Source of the DNA: Bacillota bacterium
GTDB taxonomy: Bacteria > Bacillota > Bacilli > Lactobacillales > Aerococcaceae
Assembly (NCBI GenBank): GCA_023442905.1
Contig: JAEZWY010000230.1
Span: 1-54,575, forward strand
Length of the DNA: 54,575 bases
Direction of reading: 5' to 3'
Shown: positions 48,449 to 54,575 of the stretch, piece after piece
How the letters are laid out: every line of letters starts with the position of its first letter
Position numbering within the stretch: position 1 is the first letter of the stretch
Made by a program: the position numbers and the translations under genes
The notes under the pieces: generated by a model
What the model was told of the DNA's origin: nothing
Seen by the model: the letters and a program-made list of their open reading frames with translations, nothing else
Database searches by the model: none

Positions 48449-49705
48449 CTAATCAATCTTTATATCTAGTAATGTCTTTTCAACTGTATCCACAAATAGA
48501 TTAATAGATTTCAGGAAATCTTTTCCTGATTTATCAGCAATATTTATAAAACAAGCCGTTATTACATAAGGATTAAATATATCTGAATTTAAAGTGAGCG
48601 TCTCCGGTCTTTTGTTTAAAAAAGAAGGATACAGTAGAATTACTTTTTTACTATTTAATAATCTTGCATATGTAACAATTTGATAAATATCGCTATTATT
48701 AAAGACATTATAAGCTTTATTTTTAACATCTAAAACTCCATAAGCAGAAGGTAAATAGTCATAACTTTCATCTTCTACAAGATAACGATAAACGATATCC
48801 GGTTGATATTCTCTACTATCATAACAATTATCACTTTTTAGAATATCTGCAAATTTCTTGGAATTTTCCCATGTGAAAAACTCCCTTTTATCTGGAGTTT
48901 CTTTTAATATTTTAATAACAAAATCCTCAAATAACCTATCGAAATTTATAATAAAACTTTCTGTTCCAATTGTGTTTCCCACATCTTCATAATCTAATTG
49001 ATCTATTATCATTGATGCGTAAATCAATGTATTTCGATACCTTGAAGTATTGGAATTAAAATTTATATTCTTTAATAATTCGCTACCATTTTTAACATTT
49101 GGAGATACATTTTCAAAATACATTAAAAGTTTTGTAGCAGTTGAAGTATATTTCTTTACATTTTTTAGTTTCATTAAAGCAGTAGCAATAAGTCTATTAA
49201 TATCATTATTTAATGAGAGTCTTGATACCTTTGTGTCGACATATTTCTTTTTGTTTAAAAGATAATTCTTGTAGGTGCTGGGATAATGGACATTACCTTT
49301 AATAGTTCCAAGCTTTTCATTCGATATTCGATAGGACTGTATAATACCCAACTGAATATTTTTTTGAAGGTTTTCCAAAAAAAGCTCCGCAACATCTACC
49401 TCATTTTGGGCTTCTGAGATATCTAATACAGACGAACTATCAGAAGTCCTATACCCATAAACATATAAGTACATTCGAAAAATATGCTCGAATCCTATTT
49501 CATTATACTTTGGTTCCAAATTTATTTTGCGAACAGGTGTTACAAGATACCCAACATAGGATTGGCTTATAGTTAAAATAGAGTTGTTCTTTTCTTCTCT
49601 CGCCCATCTTATATTGTTCTTATGTACAAATTGTTCAAAATAACTAAATTCTTCATCCAATACATTTATAATTGTTTGTCCAGCAGTCTCAATTTTATTA
49701 AACAT
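48449..49705 (-). CDS. mcrC: McrC-like restriction component (nuclease)
   Basis: 418 residues of the McrC family: N-terminal beta domain (SYVGYLVTPVRKINLEPKYN), LFLENLQKNIQLGIIQSYRI, LGTIKGNVHYPSTYK (RGRI-like region of McrC), and the C-terminal PD-(D/E)xK nuclease: REYQPDIVYRYLVEDESYDY, then AYGVLDVKNKAYN with D-V-K as the catalytic end. It should cut DNA in complex with the McrB-like motor. It follows mcrB by 8 bases. In LlaJI-type systems the homologue (R2) acts with the McrB-like R1 on unmethylated DNA. Confidence 0.9.
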   Translation of the reverse strand: MFNKIETAGQTIINVLDEEFSYFEQFVHKNNIRWAREEKNNSILTISQSYVGYLVTPVRKINLEPKYNEIGFEHIFRMYLYVYGYRTSDSSSVLDISEAQNEVDVAELFLENLQKNIQLGIIQSYRISNEKLGTIKGNVHYPSTYKNYLLNKKKYVDTKVSRLSLNNDINRLIATALMKLKNVKKYTSTATKLLMYFENVSPNVKNGSELLKNINFNSNTSRYRNTLIYASMIIDQLDYEDVGNTIGTESFIINFDRLFEDFVIKILKETPDKREFFTWENSKKFADILKSDNCYDSREYQPDIVYRYLVEDESYDYLPSAYGVLDVKNKAYNVFNNSDIYQIVTYARLLNSKKVILLYPSFLNKRPETLTLNSDIFNPYVITACFINIADKSGKDFLKSINLFVDTVEKTLLDIKID

Positions 49706-49713
49706 TCACTCAC

Positions 49714-51345
49714 CTACACTTGAAACTCTGCTTGAAAAGCTATTTTAAATTCATCTATATCTTGAATACCATCTGCAAGGTTTTCACCAACTATAGTATT
49801 TATTGCATTAATATCATTAAAACTATATTCCACCAAAGTTGGTAATAGCACAAAATTAAATTGATTTTTAAACTCTTCAAAGTTCCAAATAAAGTCATCA
49901 CCTGTTTTGTTTGGAATGAAATAAGATTGCCCTAAAATCAATTCGGAATCACCTAACGTTTCTAAAATTCTTTGATTTATAATTTTTAATATGTTACCTA
50001 GGTCAAAATCTTCAAGAATGACCTTTTCTGATAAAAAGTCGTAATTTGGTAATAAATTTATAAAAGCAAAACGCCTTCTGATTGCTAAATCTAAAAATGC
50101 TATGTTTCTATCACTAGTATTCATCGTTCCTACAATATATAAATTATCGGGAATGTTTAATTCTTTAATTCCTTTAATTGGACGTGAAAGTTTTACCGAA
50201 TATCCTCTATCTAAAGTAAGGATTGTCTCACCAAATATTTCTGCAATATTACCTCGATTTAATTCATCGATTACAAATAGGTATTTATTATTTTTATCCT
50301 GCTTTGCTTTTTCTACAAAGTCTAAAAACAAGCCTTTTTGAGTTGAAACAATCGTTGCATTTTGGTCATTTACCGTCAACGTCTCAGATCCTATAAAATC
50401 TTCATAAGAATAGTTAGCGTGAAATTGAACCATTTCTGTTTCTGCAAACTCTCCACTATTTTTTAATAGATTGGTGTATCTAGATTTCCCAACTCCAGGA
50501 ACCCCCGTCAATACAATTTGCTTTTTATAAAGTAGCGTATCTAGTATTTCCTTATCTGAGGGATTATCACCACTTAAAGCTAAATATTGTGTCGTTTCTT
50601 CTTTGGTCAATAGATTTTGTTGGTACTCCTCTGAAGTACTGATTGATTCAACCTCAGGTTGTTTTTTAGTATCAAACTCAAACTTATCTCTTATTTCCGA
50701 ACCTTTGATAATAGTTTTAGAAGGTGCAATTCTATTAAAAGATATATCATCATCAAAAAGCCATAAAAAATCCTTTTTATTTATTTTAAATAACTTTTTA
50801 ATCACTTTTTCTAATACACGTGTAAATTCTTTTTCATTCGGTTCATGTTCAAATTCAAATCTTGTAAAACGAAGCACCCATGCAGTAAAATGCGATAATG
50901 ATATCCTATTCCCTTTAAGATAATATTCTTCTAATATTTCTTGATAGTTATGTTTTAATGTTAAATTTGAATTATTATCCTCATAGATAGGGATATTGAA
51001 ATTTTTCTTTTCTATTGTGTCCTTAATTCTACCAATAATTCTAGTAAATTCTGTAGCTGGTTGATATAACTCAAGTTTTCTAAAACCGTTCGGGAACATC
51101 AACACTTTACTTTTAGGTTTCTCAGTTGAATCAAATAATCCACCTAACATCCACAATGACTTTAAGTAATCAGTTTTTTGCTCTTCAGAAAGACTTCCAC
51201 TTTTGTATGTTACCGGAAACGAGTGGGAAATCCCAATTCTTTTAGACAATAGAAAAAGAAACAATGAAGAGTCAGGATCCACTTGAAGATTTTCAAAATA
51301 ATCTATTGAGTTTAAAACATTTTCTTTTGAAATATAATAATTCAA
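49714..51345 (-). CDS. mcrB: McrB-like AAA+ GTPase restriction component
   Basis: 543 residues. The N-terminal ~200 residues are a DNA-recognition region without clear family. The motor has Walker A GVPGVGKSRYTN (about 281-288), Walker B and the McrB signature VIDELNRGNIAEIFGETILT, and GTMNTSDRNIAFLDLAIRRR with the MNxxD element linked to GTP specificity, plus arginine finger RRRF. It translocates DNA and activates McrC. The N-terminal domain decides whether methylated or plain DNA is bound; here the adjacent methyltransferase makes a protective LlaJI-like R-M system more likely than a methyl-dependent McrBC. Confidence 0.9.
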   Translation of the reverse strand: MNYYISKENVLNSIDYFENLQVDPDSSLFLFLLSKRIGISHSFPVTYKSGSLSEEQKTDYLKSLWMLGGLFDSTEKPKSKVLMFPNGFRKLELYQPATEFTRIIGRIKDTIEKKNFNIPIYEDNNSNLTLKHNYQEILEEYYLKGNRISLSHFTAWVLRFTRFEFEHEPNEKEFTRVLEKVIKKLFKINKKDFLWLFDDDISFNRIAPSKTIIKGSEIRDKFEFDTKKQPEVESISTSEEYQQNLLTKEETTQYLALSGDNPSDKEILDTLLYKKQIVLTGVPGVGKSRYTNLLKNSGEFAETEMVQFHANYSYEDFIGSETLTVNDQNATIVSTQKGLFLDFVEKAKQDKNNKYLFVIDELNRGNIAEIFGETILTLDRGYSVKLSRPIKGIKELNIPDNLYIVGTMNTSDRNIAFLDLAIRRRFAFINLLPNYDFLSEKVILEDFDLGNILKIINQRILETLGDSELILGQSYFIPNKTGDDFIWNFEEFKNQFNFVLLPTLVEYSFNDINAINTIVGENLADGIQDIDEFKIAFQAEFQV

Positions 51346-51369
51346 TTTATCTCACTCCATATAATAAAT

Positions 51370-52608
51370 TTAATATCCCGCTTCAATTAGCTGCTGTACT
51401 ATAGATTTACCAATAATCTCTCCTAATTTGGGTGGAACAGCATTTCCTATAATTGTATATTTAGCTGATACTGAATCTCCGACAAAAATGTAATTATCGG
51501 GAAATGATTGAATTCTAGCAATCTCCCTGACAGAATATCTTCTATCCTCCAAAGGATGTAAAATCCCACTATTTTCAGGGGTACTAGCAGCTGTGATTGT
51601 TCCATTAATCTCATTTCTAGCAAACCTTCTATAGAAATTAGGAGAACGATATTTTTTCATATTATCCCTAATCTTTTTTAATCTCTCAGGTAAATGTTCG
51701 TATGGGATGTCTTTCCATGAACCTCCCTCAGGAATGAATGGGACTAGTTTCTTGCTCTGAGGAGACAACTCCCACACCTCATTTTGATTAGGTAATCCTT
51801 CAACACCTTTTAATACATATCCTACAGTTAACTTTTCAGGATCATAATCAATTGGTTCTGGAAATTCATAATCAATGTTTATATCGCTTCTAATGCCGAT
51901 AATTATAACTCGAAATCTATTTTGTGGCACTCCATAGTTGCTAGCTTTTAAAAGTTTATATTTAACTTTATAACCAGGCTCTGTGTTTTCTAATAGAGTA
52001 ACAATAGAATCCATTAATTTGGAGCCATCTTTATTTTTCATAGATAATAAGCCACGAACATTTTCCATGATAACAACTTTTGGCTTTTTGGCATTTATAA
52101 CCTTTAATACTTCCAAATATAAATTTCCTCTGTCATCTTTTGTACCTAATCTGTTACCTGCACTTGAAAATGGTTGACAGGGAAAACCAGCTACAACTAC
52201 ATCAGCATTCGGCATATCGTTAGCATTAATTTTTGTGATATCTTCTTCAGTTATCTCTCCGATATTAGCACGATAATTTTCAATTGCTGGTTTTAGAATA
52301 TCATTAGCAAACACTATGTTAAATCCAGAATTAATTAAACCTAGATCTAACCCTCCTGCTCCACTAAATAATGAAATAGTATCTAGTGACATTGATAAAT
52401 CTTTTTTTTCATTTACATACTCAACAATATCTTCTAATCTACAATCTAATGTTTTACAAATACGACCTAATATTTCCATACTTACATTTTGATTTTTACT
52501 TAGACGTGATAGTGTTTGATTAGTTATTTTTGCTCTATCTCTCAATTGAGTTTTATTAATATTTTTCTCTAATATTAACTTCCATAATGGTTTATAAGAA
52601 AATGCCAA
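51370..52608 (-). CDS. DNA (cytosine-5) methyltransferase with N-terminal HTH
   Basis: 412 residues from the TTG at 52608, chosen because the HTH family usually starts as M-x-F/I-SYKPLWKLL; GAGTGAG lies before it. Residues 3-65 (YKPLWKLILEKNINKTQLRD, RAKITNQTLSRLSKNQNVSM) are an XRE-type HTH, the rest is a complete m5C methyltransferase: I LFSGAGGLDLGLINSGF, IV GFPCQPFSSAGNRLG, VI MENVRGLL, VIII YGVPQNRFRVIIIG, X GNAVPPKLGEIIGKS. It protects DNA from the McrBC-like nuclease encoded after it. Such HTH fusions repress their own operon (as in M.EcoRII, M.SsoII). Confidence 0.92.
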   Translation of the reverse strand: MAFSYKPLWKLILEKNINKTQLRDRAKITNQTLSRLSKNQNVSMEILGRICKTLDCRLEDIVEYVNEKKDLSMSLDTISLFSGAGGLDLGLINSGFNIVFANDILKPAIENYRANIGEITEEDITKINANDMPNADVVVAGFPCQPFSSAGNRLGTKDDRGNLYLEVLKVINAKKPKVVIMENVRGLLSMKNKDGSKLMDSIVTLLENTEPGYKVKYKLLKASNYGVPQNRFRVIIIGIRSDINIDYEFPEPIDYDPEKLTVGYVLKGVEGLPNQNEVWELSPQSKKLVPFIPEGGSWKDIPYEHLPERLKKIRDNMKKYRSPNFYRRFARNEINGTITAASTPENSGILHPLEDRRYSVREIARIQSFPDNYIFVGDSVSAKYTIIGNAVPPKLGEIIGKSIVQQLIEAGY

Positions 52609-52624
52609 TTCACTCACTCTTTCT

Positions 52625-52668
52625 AGAATAAAATTCTCTATTAATAGAATATCACATTTGGATATCAA
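52625..52668 (-). promoter_or_regulatory. Promoter/operator of the restriction-modification operon
   Basis: On the minus strand TTGATA (52663-52668) is followed after 16-17 bases by TATTAA/ATTAAT (52640-52646). The palindrome CTATTAATAG (52638-52647) coincides with the -10 and AGAAT-AAA-ATTCT (52625-52637) lies next to it. These are good candidates for autoregulation by the HTH-methyltransferase. Confidence 0.6.
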
Positions 52669-52846
52669 TTCAAAATGAAAACATCTGTTCTGTCAACTCC
52701 CCCCACCCAAAAGTCATCCTATCAACTCAACCCTACCTTTACTGAAAACTACTCTTCCTTTTCAGCAAAATAAAAATAAGATTCCCCAGCTTGGACATTC
52801 TCCAAAACCACTGGAAAACCTTATTCTATCAACACTTCAACTCTTC

Positions 52847-54241
52847 TTATTCATCCACCCTAGACATCAATGCTACCAACTCCACATGCATGGTCATAGG
52901 GAACATATCAACTGGTCTTATATACTTTGGCTTATAGCCTGCTTCTGCTAGTAGTTGGCAGTCTCTTGCTTGGGTAGACGGATTACAGGAGATATAAACT
53001 ATTTTAGGTATATCCATTTCTATTAGTGTATCGATAAATGTTTTATCTAGGCCTTTTCTAGGTGGGTCTACAAAAACAAGTTCAAAATTTATCCCGTCTT
53101 TCTTTAGTTTTGGCAGGATTTCTTCAGATTTGCCGACAATAAATTCTGTGTTATCTATCTTATTTAAGTCAGCATTTTCCCTTGCCATTCTAATTGCCTC
53201 GTCTACTATTTCTATACCGTAGACTTTTTTAGCTTTTTTTGCTAAATTCAAGGTTATTGTTCCAATACCACAGTAGGCATCTAGGACTGTTTCAGCGCCA
53301 GTAAGTTCTGCTATATTAATTCCTTCTTCATAGATTTTTTCTGCCTGGGGTGTATTTACCTGGTAGAAAGACTTGGCTGAAATTTTAAAGTCTAAGCCTA
53401 GCATTTTATCAGTGTAGTAGTCTTTTCCAAAAAGCACCTTTGACTTATTTCCTAGGATAACATTGGTATCCTTGTCTTGGATATTTTGGATTATACTAAC
53501 AATATTAGAATCTAGGGCAATTATTTCCTCTACTATTTCTTTTTCACTAGCTAATGTTTTTTCGTTTGTTACTAAAACAACCATTACTTCTTTTGAGTAG
53601 TGGCCTCTTTTTACAACTATGTGCCTGATATTTCCCTTGTGCTTATCCTCATTGTAGGCTACTATTTCGTATTTATTTAGTATTTCTCTGATTTCAGAAA
53701 CTAGTCTGTCAATTTCCTTATTGTTTATATATAGGTTATCTGTTGGTATTATGTCGTGGCTTCTTCTCCTAAAAACTCCTGTTACAAGTTTTCCGTCCTC
53801 ATACCCAACTGGAACCTGGGCCTTATTCCTATAATTTAAGGGCTCTTTCATTCCTAGAGTTTCTTTTACAAGTATGTCTTCAAATTTTCCTATTCTCGTA
53901 AATTTATCTGCAACCTGCTTTTGTTTAATTTCTAACTGTCTTGGATATGCAATATGAACTATTGGCATTATCTCTTGGATTAATTTTTGATTTTTTTCAA
54001 AGCTAATCCTATCTTCTGATTCTTGGTGGATCTCCATTAATTTCCCATAACCGAATTTTTTTCCTTTAGCTTTTTCAAACCACTCAGTAGGAACTGTCTT
54101 ACCAACAGTTAACCCTACACTTAATTCATTTTCTATTGCTTCTTTATACTCTTCACTTGTCAATGGAACCGTATAGGGATTTCCTTTTTTCCTTGAAACA
54201 TTGTTCCATCTATTCTGATTAAACTTTACGTATTTTCCCAT
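52847..54241 (-). CDS. rlmD: 23S rRNA (uracil-5-)-methyltransferase, RlmD/TrmA family
   Basis: 464 residues. From about 107 on it is a normal RlmD: QLEIKQKQVADKFTRIGKF, NYRNKAQVPVGYEDGKL, FYQVNTPQAEKIYEEGINI, SAM site LDAYCGIGTITLNLAKKAKK, FVDPPRKGLD, catalytic Cys in YISCNPSTQARD and VDMFPMTMHVELVAL. The N-terminal ~105 residues lack the CPxxxxCGGCxxQH iron-sulphur cysteines: the matching place reads MPIVHIAYPRQL. It uses AGA/AGG/ATA codons, unlike the phage genes, so it is host DNA. In other Gram-positives this gene's 3' end is the target of triple-serine-recombinase elements, and the phage lies right beside it. Confidence 0.9.
   Translation of the reverse strand: MGKYVKFNQNRWNNVSRKKGNPYTVPLTSEEYKEAIENELSVGLTVGKTVPTEWFEKAKGKKFGYGKLMEIHQESEDRISFEKNQKLIQEIMPIVHIAYPRQLEIKQKQVADKFTRIGKFEDILVKETLGMKEPLNYRNKAQVPVGYEDGKLVTGVFRRRSHDIIPTDNLYINNKEIDRLVSEIREILNKYEIVAYNEDKHKGNIRHIVVKRGHYSKEVMVVLVTNEKTLASEKEIVEEIIALDSNIVSIIQNIQDKDTNVILGNKSKVLFGKDYYTDKMLGLDFKISAKSFYQVNTPQAEKIYEEGINIAELTGAETVLDAYCGIGTITLNLAKKAKKVYGIEIVDEAIRMARENADLNKIDNTEFIVGKSEEILPKLKKDGINFELVFVDPPRKGLDKTFIDTLIEMDIPKIVYISCNPSTQARDCQLLAEAGYKPKYIRPVDMFPMTMHVELVALMSRVDE
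52898..52913. other. Candidate right attachment-site core in rlmD
   Basis: AGGGAACATATCAACT, partner of 421-436 (14 of 16 identical). It encodes VDMFP near the C-terminus of RlmD. If this is the crossover, the last ~14 codons (MTMHVELVALMSRVDE) would come from the phage and keep the gene intact. The HVE codons some 10 bases further on are another possible core, known from similar elements, but have no partner at the left end. Confidence 0.35.
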
Positions 54242-54245
54242 TTTA

Positions 54246-54491
54246 TTAACCTACTTTTTCAATTTTATTTTTTTGTAGAGACGCGAAAATCCTGTATTCA
54301 TCGTTACTATCTGCCCTTGTCATAATTATGACACAAAACCCGCAACCGGCATCTAAAACAACCAAATCATCTTTCTCAAAGACATCAGGTTTTAGCTTCT
54401 TACACCTCTTTATAAGCATGTAAGCTATATCACTATACATTCTTATGTTCCACTCCGGCTGACACTCTCGATCGAAGTCAGTATATCCCAT
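54246..54491 (-). CDS. Hypothetical small protein upstream of rlmD
   Basis: 81 residues from the ATG at 54491 with AGGTGAG 4 bases upstream; a GTG five codons earlier has no site. MGYTDFDRECQPEWNIRMYS, DIAYMLIKRCKKLKPDVFEK, DDLVVLDAGCGFCVIIMTRA. The DLVVLDAGCGFCVII stretch recalls a Rossmann strand-loop but is too short for a methyltransferase. Its TAA is 4 bases before the rlmD ATG, so they form an operon. TATAAT boxes lie upstream. Not recognised. Confidence 0.65.
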   Translation of the reverse strand: MGYTDFDRECQPEWNIRMYSDIAYMLIKRCKKLKPDVFEKDDLVVLDAGCGFCVIIMTRADSNDEYRIFASLQKNKIEKVG

Positions 54492-54575
54492 CTTCTCACC
54501 TATCACTTTTGAATTTTATTACATCATTATAAATGATATCTTTGTTAGTATTTATTTTCTATTATACTACAGTAT

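Noticed and set aside
48449..51345. McrBC as a methyl-dependent (type IV) system
   Set aside because: The neighbouring m5C methyltransferase in the same operon would make its own DNA a target; an LlaJI-like protective system is more consistent.
52668..52846. Hairpins in the gap after rlmD as a terminator
   Set aside because: Imperfect arms (AATAAG...CTTATT) and CTGAAAA/TTTTCAG stems lack T-runs; too weak to call.

Overview
This window is almost entirely a tailed-phage (siphovirus) prophage of a low-GC Gram-positive bacterium (Bacillota). Nearly every gene lies on the minus strand, so the biological order runs from right to left. The rlmD gene at the right end uses AGA, AGG and ATA codons heavily, which suggests a Clostridia- or Tissierellia-like host. 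The resistance cassette and some short palindromes look like material from Bacillales or staphylococci. No tRNA, rRNA, CRISPR array or insertion sequence was found.

Right to left: rlmD, a 23S rRNA m5U methyltransferase gene used as an integration site by triple-serine-recombinase elements in other Gram-positives, at 52.8-54.2 kb with a small gene upstream. Next comes a defence block at 45.6-52.6 kb: an HTH-m5C methyltransferase with McrB- and McrC-like partners (LlaJI-type restriction), an Abi_C/HEPN-like protein, and a large ImmA/IrrE-like metalloprotease with a terminal HTH. The early and replication operon follows at 34.9-45.3 kb: sigma-like factor, DUF2800, DUF2815, family-A DNA polymerase, antirepressor, VapE/PrimPol helicase, an iteron-like intergenic region, VRR-NUC, SNF2 helicase, and an ArpU/DUF1492-like regulator. 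A tandem promoter-like repeat and a strong terminator separate this from HNH, the small terminase and a modification block at 27.3-33.7 kb: MetK, ParB-fused methyltransferase, m5C methyltransferase, DUF4314, amidoligase and gamma-glutamylcyclotransferase. An ant(4')-Ia (aadD) aminoglycoside-resistance cassette sits just before the large terminase.

The morphogenesis operon at 8.0-26.1 kb has the usual order: TerL, portal, ClpP-like protease, capsid, head fibre, connectors, major tail protein, tail chaperone with a -1 frameshift, tape measure, Dit, tail spike, GH18 tail glycosidase, holin, amidase. After it come a PadR-DUF6194 pair, three serine-recombinase genes (two catalytic, one domain-only) with a SHOCT-like small gene, and a three-gene unit (unknown protein, HEPN-like, SEC-C zinc protein) that may be an undescribed defence or toxin module. 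The left edge holds the 5' part of an AraC-type regulator, possibly host DNA.

Most notable non-coding signals: a conserved leader before three genes, a duplicated promoter before two genes that also share a C-terminal domain, iterons next to vapE, a lambda-pR'-like late promoter followed at once by a terminator, and a 14/16 direct repeat at the two ends of the element that may be the att core. Database comparisons are from memory; no searches were run.
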